A stretch of 64,000 nt of DNA from Crotophaga sulcirostris (Eukaryota > Chordata > Aves > Cuculiformes > Crotophagidae), in the NCBI GenBank assembly GCA_013397455.1, contig VYZB01000338.1:145957-209956 (forward strand), written 5' to 3'. Below are positions 24,929-37,654 of the stretch, piece by piece. Below the pieces are notes generated by a model. The model was not told the DNA's origin, made no database searches, and saw only the letters and a program-made list of their open reading frames with translations. Within the stretch, counting starts at the first letter, position 1. Each line of letters opens with the position of its first letter. Both the position numbers and the translations under genes were made by a program.

Positions 24929-26439
24929 AGTCAGAAGCTGCCAGTTTTTGTGCATTCAGTAAAACATCATCAGCGTAGCATCCATCCACACCTCCCCTTT
25001 TTGGGTTCCTCCTCTTTCACACAGGGTGGATGTCTCAGTCAAAGTGCCCCAGATCCAACAGACTCAAGTGATTCAGGCTTTATTTGCTGTTATTGCTGCT
25101 TTCAAGTGGAAAATTGATATAATAGCAGTCCTTTCTCCACACACAGCAGTCTGCACATTTGTACAATGTTCTTTGAGGACGATCAACATCCACTGGCATA
25201 GAAAAGTGACAGATGCTGTCTGCAAATAATGAACTGAATCGGTTTCCTTTGGAAACGATCTTGAGCAAAGTCCCTTTGAGTTTGAAAAGCCAATGAGGTT
25301 CCCATGTGACCTCAGAAGTGGCTCAGAAGCCTCTGCTGGAAAAGACATGTTCTATTAGCTCATATGGCACAGTTATTTTTCAGCTGGTTCTCTTATATAA
25401 ACTTCTCTGGAGAGAGGAAATGACTGATTACTTATTTTCTGAGTATTTTTTACTGGGAACAAGCATGAAAAAGAATGAAGCTTACGGTTTCTTCTGTTCA
25501 CTCCTCCAGTGTTCCATATGGCATCTGCACAAGTTACAGTGATAAGGTATGGCCGCATGATGCATCATCATGTGATAAAGTGTATCACATGCCTTTGTGA
25601 TCCTCAGCTCTGTTCTTTGCATCTCACACACAAATAATGTGAACCATCCAGGCCTGTAAGGAGGTCGAAAAAGGACCACTGAGGTGTTCCCTCCTGAGCC
25701 TTTGATCCTCTCTCCTTCCTTCATGATTTTATCAAACACAAACATAGTCATGTGCCCAAGGCAGCTTCTCCAGATGTAGCAACATCAGCTGTTCAAAGAC
25801 ACCCCATTACTTCATAGTGCTACAAGACCAAATTACTTCATAGTGCTACAAGACCAAGGAATATATTTCCGAACCTGTTAGTGGTCTAGAGGCATAGTTT
25901 GCCTTTAATTATGCAAATCTTGTTTCTATTGTAATATGTACATTTCAGAGCTTTATAATTGGAGATTATTGCCAGACTCTTGAATCCTGATCATAAAATA
26001 AGACCTATTGCTCTGGGACCCTTAACTCTTGAGGTCTTAGAATGGGAGATCCAGTATTTGTTAATTTCAGTGTTTATGTAGGCAACTAAATTTACAAAAG
26101 GATACCAAATACACGAGTCTTCCTCACAGTAAAAATAGGTTTTGATTTACTAACACTCCCATTAGAGGCTTTAGAAAGTCTGTAAGAATTTATTTTCTTC
26201 CAGCATGACTGGTTCTCATGGACTCCTTGAGCAGTGGAAGTCCAACCAAACCCAAAGCAAGATGCTGTAATATCCTGTACATTAGCTGGAATGAATAATG
26301 GATCTTGTCTTGCACAGCACATTAAATCAACACACAAATAAATCAGAAAATTGAGACACCATCCTTCAAGGCATCAGGAGGTAGAGCAAGGGCACAGTCT
26401 CAATCTTAATCCTATTTCTTATTTTTAAAAGCATGATTT
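24929..26439. other. Unique non-coding stretch
   Basis: No gene recognised. It holds a perfect 26-bp tandem duplication (listed separately). 25900-26100 is AT-rich. Confidence 0.5.
25806..25857. repeat. Perfect 26-bp tandem duplication
   Basis: Units 25806-25831 and 25832-25857 are identical; each begins ATTACTTCATAGTGC. Perfect identity points to a very recent event, possibly still variable in the population. Confidence 0.95.
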
Positions 26440-26533
26440 GTGCCATGGTTTAGATGATGGGTTGGTGTTAGTGTTGGGTTATAGGTTGGACTCAACGATC
26501 TCAGAGGTCCTTTCCAACCTTGTGATACTGTGA
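26440..26533 (+). mobile_element. CR1 3'-end fragment (~94 bp), group A, plus
   Basis: The match starts at GTGCCATGGTTTAG, the last codons of ORF2. It keeps the whole group A 3' UTR and one ATACTGTG tail unit. It is one of four copies cut at almost the same position. Confidence 0.92.
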
Positions 26534-28860
26534 TTTCCAAAACTTTGTGCGGTGTTTGTGCCGGAATTCAGCTTATCTCTTCAATTTTTATCTCTATGTA
26601 CTCTGCTTTTTGCATATCTATAGATGAAAAGCGTGTTTGGATAACTTTAGAAATGTGCAATGCTGTGGCAAATTAATCAGTACTAATAATTAATGATGGG
26701 TTCTAGAGATGAAACACATATGCCAAAGGTAACCAAAAGAAGAGGATCCTCCATTCCCAAGCCCATGGCTTGGTCACAGGGATCATGGTGCTGTAGGTGT
26801 GCTGATCCTATGCACAGCAACAGTGGCATAAGCATTTATAAAGAGCCGAGACTTTTGGACTGCAAAGTCAGGTGTGGGAGACACTAGCAAAACACAGAAC
26901 TGCCCTGCCTGTCTGCTGCCTCTCCTGGCTTCCCTGCACTCCTTGAATCCCCAGAGGTTCCTGCATAACAGATCCGTGGTGCTGAGACCAATTGCTGATA
27001 AATAACAAACCAAACATGAGCTCTGCTCACAGAACATTCCGTTCACACGAGCTGTAGTTCTGTTGCCTTTAAAATCTTCCAGCTCTGGACTTGAATGCTG
27101 AACATCCTTTTTGTTCAGGTTTGTGGGGGTTTTGTGTTTTGGTTGTTTGGGGTTTTTTTAACTTTTCTTTTTTTTCTGTTTTTATTTTTTTGTTGTTGGT
27201 TTGGGCTGTAGTGTTTTCTTGAGCTCTGTGTTGTTCAATGAACTGTGTTCTGTGAGACAGAAAATGCTGGCATTGAAGGGATAATCATGTAATGACAGGA
27301 AAGGACAATAAGGTTGCAAGCACAGAAAGTAAAAAATCCCCACCCCTAACCTGACACACCAGGTAGGATTCATTGTGCTGCTGTAGCTGTCAGGTAGGTG
27401 GTTGTTCGGGGAGGCAGCCTGCATGGTTAATGGGAAAAAATGAGCACCTCTAAGAAAAAAAAATTCATCCCAGCTAGGGTGAAAACACAACCTCTCACAA
27501 TGGAGATAGAGCTGTGAGTACTAAAGACTTAGCGAATTAATCTGTAGGTGCCAAAAGATGAAAAAAAGGGAAAAAAAGTGACCATGTGGTGACAGGGTGA
27601 GGATTCACCTGACATCACGTAGAAATGTTGGCACAGAGACAGGCTCCAGGTCTTCAGAGCAGCTCCTTAAACACAAACCCATCTTTCTCTCCCTGCAATC
27701 TCTGCATCGGTTATTATCCTCTTTCAGAATTCCACCACAAATGAAAAAGACATCTCCTAGCCCCAGCTAACCCCAAGCACTGTGAGGACAGAGAAGGGTA
27801 TTCTATGTCCATGGAATCAAAATCTGTTTTTTTTCCAGCAGCTGCATAGAGTCCTCAGGACCTGGACACACAGGTTACCTGTTTCCCCCAGAAGAAATTC
27901 CATGAAACCCTATGAGAATAACAGGAGGCTGATTCAGATCCAGGAAGCAGTTTAACCCTTTTGTGGGCAATAGAGAGGGGTGGTAGCTCCGCTGAGGTTG
28001 TGGAGTCCAGCAGGAGGTGGATAACAAGCAACAAGGCAGTCTTGTGGGTAGGGAACCAGATCAAAGGGACGAGGAGGGACCCTGAAGGAAATTTCTACAT
28101 CTGCTGGTGGAAGGTCAAGGGAGTAGCTGGAGGAGCTTGTGAAGCCCTAAAAAAGGCTCTGAGGACAGTGCAGGGGGCAAGGGCTTAGCCACAGCCTTAG
28201 GCATGGACAAAGGGATACTCTGCATTGCCTTGTATTATTTTTATCTCTATTTTGGTGCTTCTAAAGAAAGGTTTGGACACCCAGGCAGGAACAGTGTTGC
28301 TGTCACAGGAACCATGATTTGCTTTCTTCCTCCCTTCTCTGTACGTTTTCTCAGATGAACAAGTAAAAGGGAACTTTGGGAAGAGGATTCCCATGGGAGA
28401 AGCTGGTGGGTGGCCTCCAAGAGCTGGCTTTCCCAGCATTGCCCTCCATCTGTAGGACTGCAGCACATGGTGAGGGGGGATCAGTGCTTGCAGCAACTGT
28501 GGGCCAGGGACCTCCTTACGGGTGGGGCTCTGCATGGATGTGTTGTGCTCCTGCCTTGCCCTGATCCCAGTGCTGCTGGCACTCCTGGATGGCTTCCAGA
28601 GGATGGTGTGCAGGGGCAATTTAAGGTGCACCATCTCCTTCTGCCAGGGACTTTGGATTCCTGATGATGGATAGGGTAGAGGCTTCCGAGCATTCCTGAG
28701 GGCACCCAGATCTGGGGGCTGTTTGAAGGGAGCCGGGAGGCTGGGAGGGAAGCGTGCAACATGCTGACCCGAAGGAGTTTGGCCTGAGCAAGGGAACAGC
28801 ATGAGGATCCTGACCAAACAGTGACCGTTAAATCTCCTGGCAAACCCCACTCTCCTTAAA

Positions 28861-29420
28861 GCATCCCACATCAGCACCGCTCTGTGCCTGCCAGCTGCAG
28901 AGAGCCCTGTGCTGCTGCTGCTGCCCCTGCAGTGTCCTGACTGTGCAGAAGCCACCTCCTCCTGCCTAATTGCACAGAGAAGAATTAACGGGAAACGTTC
29001 TCTTACCTTGCACGCCAAACGCTTTGTGAAACCGTAGAGCTGAGCCCGAGCGAAGCAGAGGCTCTGTTTGTTTGGGCCCTTCGGGCAGGGCAGCTCTGGA
29101 GTCCTGGTGCTTCCTGCAGCACTGGCACTGCTTCACTGCCTCTGTGCAGCAGGTTGCAGGCAGGCAGCGACACGTCTGCTTGGACAGGGTCCACCATTTA
29201 GAAAACACAGGCACCGGGAGCAACATCAGCCCAGCATAAGTGACACTGGGACAGGCACGGTTTGTCCCTAGGAATAAAACCCCACCCGATCTAGGCTGCT
29301 CTGTTTCCTCCTCATTATCTTGTGTCTCACTGCAGCAAAGTCCTTGTACGGCTGCTGCCAGAGCAGCTGGTTGCCAGCGATGCACGGAGTGATCGATACG
29401 TTTGGCTTTTCATGTTCATC
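28861..29420. other. Weakly CpG-enriched block, possible minus-strand first exon
   Basis: I count about 20 CpG in 560 bases, more than in the surrounding sequence, though less than a strong CpG island. On the minus strand a good splice-donor match, CAAG/GTAAGAG, has its exon edge at 29007. Together these could mark a promoter and first exon of a minus-strand transcript, coding or not. There is no recognisable protein domain, TATA box or acceptor to confirm it. The simple alternative is a chance GC-rich segment. Confidence 0.25.
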
Positions 29421-29934
29421 CATCGTGTGAATCTGCTTTCATTATGTGAATGAGATTTGAAGGCAGCTGGAACTTTGCTCTCATGTCATTGACCATCTTT
29501 GGCCTGAGCCCAGAGTCCATGCAGCTCCCTGCTGCTCACCTGGCACTAGAAAACAGGGTTAATCACAACCCCTCCTCACCTCCCTCCCAAAAAACCCCCA
29601 CCAGATTTAGAATACAAAAAAATCCACCCAGCACAGCTGGGCACTCTCCTCCACAGACAAACAAGGCTCCGGAGTGAAAGCCAGAGGAAAAACAGAGCTC
29701 CCAGTTTGTTTACTACCTCTTGGCACACAGCCATACCCAGCTTTTTTTATACCTCTTCCCAGGCTTTGCAGCCTGGAGAACAAGATGTGGTTTTGCCCAG
29801 GCTATCAATGCACCGACGGTTACCAGCAGCATTTCATGCTGCTCCAGCAACAGCACTCAGGACCCTGCTGTGCTGAGATTTGTATGTGCCTGGATGCAGC
29901 TCCTGCCTGTAAAGAAAATCTGTAAATACAAGAG

Positions 29935-29950
29935 AGTGTGTGTGTGTGTG
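29935..29950. repeat. Short GT dinucleotide repeat
   Basis: Eight GT units follow AGAGA and precede TTTATGTG. Ordinary microsatellite. Confidence 0.85.
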
Positions 29951-31260
29951 TTTATGTGTAGTGGTGGGGGGATAAGGGATTTCAATCCAAGATGCGCCGT
30001 AAAAACTCTTTTGTGGGTTTCTGAGCTATTATGGGGAGGAAAGCTGTCAGAGGAATATTTCTGAGAAGGGAAATTTGTGGACGTTTCTGGATAATGGAAA
30101 GAGAGAGAGACTGATCCACAGTTACTGATGGACAGGAGCAGTTCTCCTACGTGTAGCCCATGGCTCACAGCAAATGGTGTTTTGGAAAAGACATTCTTTC
30201 CTGGGTTATGGGACTGGCCAATTAAAAATATTTTTTTCTGTAACACTTCTGTACTTGTTACAGTAGGGAAAATATCACCATAATAGTTTTTGGAATATAA
30301 TTCTAAACTAACTACCAATAAAAAGAAAAAGAAAAAAAAACCAACACAGTTTCACCGAGGATATGACTCCAACCCTCTTCCATGGCCAGCAGGCTTGGGC
30401 ACTGGTACTGTAGCCTCCATCCAGCTGCTGACCACTGTGTCCATGCTTGCCACCATGTCCCTTTCAAAGTTCCCCCAGCAGAAACCTCTTCTCCTTTTGG
30501 AAGCATTGCAGGTATGATGGGACCACCCCTCCTCTCCACTTTTCTCTCCTTTATTCCTCAGGGCTCCTGAGGTCTCCACCACCCTGCTTGTGCTGGGTGC
30601 AGAAAGGGTCAGTGCTACCAGTAGGTGATGATTCCAAAAAGGTAAGAAGTTCCTGCTTCTGTGCCATGTTCCCCAGACAAGCACGATGAGTGGGAGTGGT
30701 AGTTATTTTTCTACCACTTGCATTAATTATTTCAAGTCAAGATGGTAAAACCACAGTATTTTATGGTGAACTTCTTAATTGGGTTATCATCGGGGTTAAC
30801 AACTTAACATTCAAATCACTTACCATAATAAGCGGAGTAAAGAATCAGGGGGCTGGGAGGAAACAAAGCTAATTAAAATAATTATCTTGACTTGATGGGA
30901 ACTGGCCTGGATCCTGCAGCACTCGTTGAGGCTCGATGCTGTAAGCACCAGCCACAGCCTGGCCGTGGGTGTGTGTTGCATTAGCAGGAACAGTGACAGA
31001 GACACTGCGCAGGAAGGCACATTCACGTGTCGGCTTGTTTCTTGCAATGTTTTCATTCCCTTGCCTGCCTTTCTTTACCAGGAATAAGCTAAAAAGATAT
31101 CCTTGAAGCCCTTTTTTAAAGAGCCTCAGGCAGCATCCAAGTGATGCATCTGCTGTATCGCAAGGGCAGCCTCAAGGACAATTTTAGAGGTAAAGTTCAG
31201 CCAAAGACCCTCCACCCTCTTGCCCTCTGGAGTATCTCTGAGATGACTTGGAGGAGATCG

Positions 31261-31528
31261 AGACATGGACTCCAGCTTCGTCAGGGAAAGTTTAGGCTGG
31301 ATGTTAGGAAAAAATTCTTCCCTGAAAGGGTGATTGGCCACTGGAATGCGCTGCCCGGGGAGGTGGTGGAGTCACCAACCCTGGAGGTGTTTAAGAGGAG
31401 ATTGGATGAGGCACTGAGTGACATGGTTTAGATGCTGGGTTGGTGTTGGTGTTGGTTTATAGGTTGGACTCAATGATCTCAGAGGTCCTTTCCAACCTTG
31501 TAATACTGTGATACTGTGATACTGTGAG
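31261..31528 (+). mobile_element. CR1 fragment, group A, plus
   Basis: Starts at the [24 protein letters not shown] codons and stays open to the ORF2 stop (about 57 codons). The 3' UTR follows. The tail has three consecutive ATACTGTG units, the clearest view of the group A tail repeat in the window. Confidence 0.94.
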
Positions 31529-32852
31529 ATTGCACATGGACTGGCCCAGGTTGTTGGCACAGTTGCCTCCAAACATCCTGCCTGGACTTGAACTGATAAA
31601 ACGTGGCAGGCATCAGACAAACCCCAAATCTCAGCGTGGTTCTGAGTTGCACCCCCGTGGTGGTTCCCGTAAGAGCTGTTGTATTTGAGTCACCATGAAG
31701 GTTTGCCACGAGATCTTTGGTTTTAGAGGGCTTCTGGTGGAGGCGGGTTCCAGACTTAGTTGGCTCACAACAGCCTCCTGCACAACAGTTGCTATAACAT
31801 CCATTAAGGGGTCTTAATGTTCCTCACCCTCACAACCATTATATGGGTGATATATGGCATTCTTAAGATCTAGTCTTATGACATTAACATATTTATAAGT
31901 AATGCCCTAATTTGAAGGGATACCGAGTTCTCTTAGATGTAAGTAGTTATTAATTACAATGCAACAGGAAAATTCATTAGGGAATAGAATCAAACTTTCA
32001 ATTAAATTCATTTTTATCCAGGAACATTAGATGAGCTTTTTTCTCTTTTGCCTTTAACGAGGATCTGGAAACATTTACTAATTTCCAACTATTATAGTTA
32101 CTTCTATGAAATAATGTGATCTCTCATTTGCATATAAGAAAACATTTTCTGTATTCACTCTGACTCTGAGCTGCCCTATTTGTATCAGTAAATTGAGCTG
32201 AAGACTGCCTGTGCATTTAAAGAGGAGTCTTTTCTTACGCAGAATAGCAACACATTTTACCAGTCCCATGGTGAACATAGAGCATTATTTCTGGGGTTTA
32301 TTTAACCTAGTCTCTAATATTGGGCTCTGCGTGAGTCTTAGCGTGTGAGAGAGCAAAAAGCCAAACAGTGTCTCTTACTGACTGTTACAAAAACATTTCC
32401 TTCGCTCTTTTTTGAAATGCTCACTGCAATTCTTCTTCCAAATATTCTACTTCCAATTTCATTTTCAGTCTTAAAAGGCAAATCTGCTTGAAATAACAGC
32501 GAGCGTTCAGGTGTCAGGCATGAATTCTGTATCATTTAAAATTGAGTGAATCAACCACCTCCCGACTCAGTGGACTTTTTCTTTCTGGTCTGTGAACATT
32601 TTATTCACATTCTGGGTTTGATTTTGCTCTTTGGCTTATATATCTAAGAGGATCATTCCATGGCATCCTTAATCTGCAGGTCTGTGGAAAGCTGATCTTC
32701 AGCTGCAGAAGGCTGACGCAGTGATATTCCGTGTCTATCTAAACTCTGAATGGATGAGCAAGCCAGGTAGGTAGCCCCCTGGCTTATGAAAGAGTCAAGA
32801 AGTCGCTGAAGATAGGTTTGCCAGTTAGGAAACTAGCTGTCCTAATTCAGAG
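31529..32852. other. Unique non-coding stretch
   Basis: No gene or repeat recognised. 31800-32110 is AT-rich. Confidence 0.5.
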
Positions 32853-33280
32853 TCATAGAATCATACAATCCTTAAGGTTGGAAAAGACCTCTAAGCTCAT
32901 CCAGTCCAACCATCAGCCCAACACCACCATGCCTAATAAACCATATCCCGAAGGGCCACGTCTACACATTTTTTGAACATCTCCAGGGATGGTGACTCCA
33001 CAATTTCCCTGGGCAGTCTCTGCCAGTGCTTCAACACTCTTTTCGTAAAGAAACGTTTTCTAATATCCAAATCAAACCTCCCCTGGCTCAACTTGAGGCC
33101 ATTTACTCTTGTCCTATCACTTGTTACTTGGGAGAAGAGACCAACACCCACCTCGCCACAACCTTCTTTCAGGCAGTTGTACACGGTGATGAGGTCTCCC
33201 CTGAGCCTCCTCTTCTCCAGGCTAAACAGTCCCAGGTCCCTCAGTCGCTCCTCATAAGACTTGTTCTCCAGACCCACCAG
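32853..33280 (-). mobile_element. CR1 fragment (~428 bp), group C, minus
   Basis: Read on the minus strand, the ORF2 C-terminus is open over about 120 codons ([35 protein letters not shown] and [15 protein letters not shown] segments) to a stop at its usual place. The group C 3' UTR and ATTCTATG-type tail (32853-32870) follow. It is the best-kept group C copy here, so group C is not uniformly ancient. Confidence 0.94.
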
Positions 33281-36200
33281 GACAATAGTCTCCTTCAAGT
33301 CCTACTGCACTCAACACCTCTGCAGTGCCCATAGCTGCGTTCCTCCGCCTGTCACCCCAAACAGATCTCCCAGGTAGATCAGCTTGGTCTCACTTCTTGA
33401 CTGTTAGCTCCTGGCTCTTCTGATGTACTTCTCAAGTAGCTGTCTCTGTGCGCTTTTGTAGTAGGGAGGGTGCCCAGAGAGCTCTCCCCAGACACATGGA
33501 GTGGGTATGTAAACCTTGTGGAAAAGGATAAAAAAAATGAACTTAGGCTTGTTCTCTGCTCATGATTCTCCTAGAAAATGGAGGACCTGTCTTGAAGTTG
33601 TCCAAAATTTCTTTGTGCAAACCTATTTTAATGGAGAAAGATGACACTGATCAGGCAAAACAGTCTGGTAGACTGGGGCAGGAGGGAGGGTAGTACTATG
33701 AAAAATAGGTCAAAATGTCTCATTTTCCAGATTTGAATGCAAACATTTCAGTTTTTCCATTTGAAATGTGTTTCCATTTAAAATGCTTCAATCCCAAGTT
33801 ACTTTCAATCTTTAAAACAGAAACATCCATAAATGTTTCATTTTACCCTAGACATTTTTGTGGGGTGTTTTGTTCATCCTTGATTAAAAAAAATTAGATC
33901 ATTGCATTGCAAAATAATTTTGGGGGTTTTTTTGTGTGGTGTTTCCCCTCCTCCCCGGACTTTCTCCAGTGATTAAAAAAAAATCCACAATTCAAAAATC
34001 CCTTTTCATTAGTCCCATTATATTGGTGAGGAGAGGTGCTTCAGGCAATTGGATAAATGAGAAGACAGGGAAAATGAGTCCACACCCCTGCAGGTATGAC
34101 TCACACAATAAACCAGGGGCCAAGGTTTCTCTAAGAAACCTCTTTTTTGGTGAAACCTGTTGATATTTAAGCTTGGACTTCAGTGAGACTCAACACTGTT
34201 TCACACTGTTGTCATTAAACTGAGCTCAAAAAGGTAGAAACCAGAATTGCTGTGAACTTGACAAAGTGTTCCTTGACCCAGGAGTTAAAGAAAATGAAAT
34301 GACAGGGAGGAAATGTCACATCAGTCTTTCAGGGAGGTGATTCAAGTGGGATGGAGAGGGTCTTGTGGGCACAACACTCCAAATACACATCCATCTCTCC
34401 CAGTATTGAGGTCCTTGGAACCAGAGCGGTGCTTGTCGCATCACCAAAAGGTCTCAGGACATGGTTGCTCTGCAGGACCATGACCACCGCTGTGTGACCT
34501 GGGAAGCTGTTTTCTTTTTGCCATGACTTTCTCTTGCCCTTCAACTTCGATCCAGTAGCTTCTCCTCCTGCTGCTCCTTGTGCAAACCTGTTCCAGGATT
34601 TTGTTCCTTTGATGGTTGAAAATTTCCTTCAGTTTTCCAGTCTGAATTTATTCATGGCTAGTGTATACTTTTTGTTCTTGTGCCAAGTTTGTCTGTTAGA
34701 TCTTCTCCCTCACCAGCATTTTCCCTGCCCACGTTTATTTATAGAAAGCAATCTTTTTTTTTCCTTTCTTTCTTTTTTTTTTTTTTTTTCACAGAACCCT
34801 TTCAGTTCTTACTTACCTTTTCAAACTCCAGCTTTTGGATGTTTGTCCAGCCTTCCTTTCTAGCCATCTTTTAGACTTGTGGACCTCACAAGACCTTGGA
34901 CTTCTGAGGTTCATTTGTACAACCCTGGTTGAAGAGGGGGGATGTCACAAGCTTGTTTTTCTTGGTGAGACTTAAAAACGCCTTTCAGCTGTCTCTGAGC
35001 CCTGTGTTTTTCTTGTCAGTTTAATGTGCTTAGTAATAACACCTACCACTTTTATATTTCACACTCTGCGCTCCTTAGTCAACCACCCATTGACTGGCAA
35101 AGCAACACAAAGATTTAACCAGAAAGGACAAATGCTTCTTTCTTAAATAGCCTTTGCCCCCTCCAGGTGCTTTTGCAGGTCACAGGATTAGAGTGCCTTG
35201 GTGACTCACAGCTCTCCTGCCTGGCAATTATTAGTCTGTGGAGCTCAAAGCAATTAGTGAAGCCTTAAACAAACCTTTTCTGGGTGCAAGAACCACAGTG
35301 ACACTATTAGCATCTTGCCAGTGAGTGCAAGTCTGCTGGGGAATGCGCAGTAGGGCTGGTAAAAATACCCTTTGCTTGAAGAGGGAAAAGTATAAATAGG
35401 TATTTTAATATAACTCAGCAACACGTATCTTTGCTGATATTTTACAGACAAGAATATATTGTAATCATATAATAACAGTTCCTGGGGAAAGTGTATTTTT
35501 GGATAAAAAGTGAGAAAAAAAATCTGTCATGAGAATTGAAATATATTTCAAGTTTTCAAAACATGAAACCTACCAGGAGGATGTTTCAAAAGGAATTCAA
35601 TTGTTTAAGGGAAATGTTTGTTCCTTTTGAAAGGACAATTTCCTTTCAAAGACTGGTTTTGGCCAGCCCTGTTCAGGTGGTTGCATCTGAAAGGAAAACC
35701 AAAGGAGGCTCAGACCAGGGAACTGATCCCGGGCACAGCACAGTCCATAGGAGTGTTTCTGTTGAAAACAAGCTGTGGATATGTTTCCTTTTGTGTTAAA
35801 TGATAAAACCATGTCAGCTGGGTACAAAAATGGAGCTACATCTCTGGTGCATCCCTGGCTGCGTGCCTTATGCTCTCAGCTTGGAACTCCTGGAACAGGA
35901 ACCATGCTCTCCTGCATCTGTGAAACACAAAGGTCTTGCAAGTCATGGGGTTTTGCTGGAAATTAAGGGTGGAGGAGAGTTTGGGAGCCAGAGCCTGAGC
36001 TACAACCATGGGAGGTGCCAGCACGGGAACAAGAGAGTGAGGTGAAGAAGAGTTCACTGCCTTCCCCAGTGTCACCCAGGGAGTCCTAGGAAGGGCTGAG
36101 AAGACATCCCAGCTCTCTCCTCCCCTTTAACCCAGCGACCACAGGCTTATATTAAAGGTGCTTATGCTCTTCAACATACTGTTTATGTTGAATATTCAAC

Positions 36201-37654
36201 GTGCTTGAGTATGGGACATGCAACACAGGTGCATGAAGGGTAAGATGAGGAAAGGTATTCACTGCAAGTCCCTTAAATGTCTTTTTTGCACCAAGGCTTG
36301 TATAGCTAGTGGAGAGGTTTTCCATAACATTATGATGGACTCTACCATGTAGGATGCAAATTGGCATATAGATAAGTAGCCGTAATTACTACTTACCTTG
36401 TAAATGTCATATTTTGTCAAACGGGAGGTAAAATATATCATCCTAGCTAAGCTAGAGGAATATTGTGAGGTGTTAGCACAGAGATCTTAATGCTCAGCTA
36501 ATTAAAAAAGTCATCTCTTGCACTCCCAGGAGATTTGACTGCTTTTTTTATGAAGGCTGGAGGTATCACACCATTTTCAGATGATGTAATTAACCTGACC
36601 TATTTGGTGGCTTCGTATTAATGTGTCTTTGTGATGGATTTACAATAAAGCTTCGTTATTAAAGACTTCAGAACAAGATTTATTATGATCTTGTTTCTTT
36701 CCATTCATTATTTCGTTCTAATTTGGAAGTGAGTCAGGACCCCTAGGAGCTTTTCTCGTGCCTCCCAGTAATCTGTGCACTGCTATGGTGAAGACATATG
36801 GGTTTGACCTCTGTTTTGCAATTTACTGGGTTGCAAAGTGGGTGCAGAGATAAACCCCTTAAGAACTTCACGAGGCTGGCGTCATTCACCTGAGAGCACA
36901 AAGACCCTGAGATGAGATAGGCTAGCAAAAGGCTGGGAGTTTTTCAGCAGGTACATATTGTTACTCATGGTCATATTTTTTCTTGCATCTCCAATCCCAA
37001 ATCCTCTCTGTTCAGTGGAACAGCTCCCACTGACTGCAGTCAGCGTTGGTCATTTGAACAATTTCAAAGGCACCACATGTAGTTGGCACCTGGATGCCAC
37101 TGAGGGCAGCAAGAGGTTTTTCATTAATCCCCATTTGTATCTTAAAGAAAAACCTATAAAATCCCCAAGCAGAGCATGTCTTTCAGCAGTAAGGGGTGGG
37201 GCTTTTTTGGTCTACAATAGGTTTAGAGAGAATTCTGTGTTAGAATCAGAGCATAACATTCAAACTTTGTTTTTCCTAGAACAAACTGTTACAGCAGAAA
37301 CTGCACACCTATACTTGTATTCACTTCAAAGGTTAGAAATCAACCAAACCCCCACTGCATACTTTGTTTCATTGATTGCCAAGGGCAGAACATTGTTAAT
37401 GTGTTGGCATTAAATAAACAGATGCAAAACTAACCTGAGATATTAATTTCTGTTGAGATAATGACGGAAATTTATTAACCCAAGGTTGGTACTAATGGAG
37501 TTACTATTGCACATCAATAGCTGTGGCCAGGCCTTTTGGAGGACACTGAGAAACAAATTCAGTATTTTGATGCCTCAGATGGAGCTAAGCTTTCCTGAAG
37601 ACCTGCTAAAATGTGCTTTCTTTGGTCTGCTAGGAGCCTGTCTTTAGGTACAGG
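33281..37654. other. 4.4-kb unique stretch with a pyrimidine tract
   Basis: No mobile element or gene recognised. A pure pyrimidine tract at 34752-34790 is listed separately. 36530-36720 is AT-rich, without repeat similarity, with several TAAT and ATTA cores, and is a candidate conserved non-coding element. A 151-codon plus-strand ORF (36958-37413) has no recognisable domain. Confidence 0.5.
34752..34790. repeat. 39-nt pure pyrimidine tract
   Basis: T runs separated by single or paired C. It is followed at once by ACAG/AACC, which resembles a 3' splice site on the plus strand. No supported exon follows, so I treat it as simple sequence. Confidence 0.8.

Larger units (their letters stand above)
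26534..31260. other. 4.7-kb unique stretch, includes a CpG-richer block
   Basis: No mobile element is recognised. 27110-27200 is a G/T-rich low-complexity tract, 29935-29950 a short GT repeat and about 30315-30341 an A-rich run. 28200-29420 is more GC-rich, with long but anonymous minus-strand ORFs of 273 codons (28197-29018) and 139 codons (28966-29385). Neither shows a recognisable domain. 30690-30840 is AT-rich without repeat similarity. Confidence 0.5.

Noticed and set aside
28197..29018. 273-codon minus-strand open frame as a protein gene
   Set aside because: It is the longest non-CR1 frame, but the product is low in recognisable structure, rich in P, S and R as expected from GC-rich non-coding DNA, and has no domain I know. 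Overlapping frames on both strands are also open.
34752..34794. Pyrimidine tract plus CACAG as a 3' splice site
   Set aside because: A 39-nt pyrimidine tract followed by AG is expected by chance from simple sequence, and the following frame encodes nothing recognisable.
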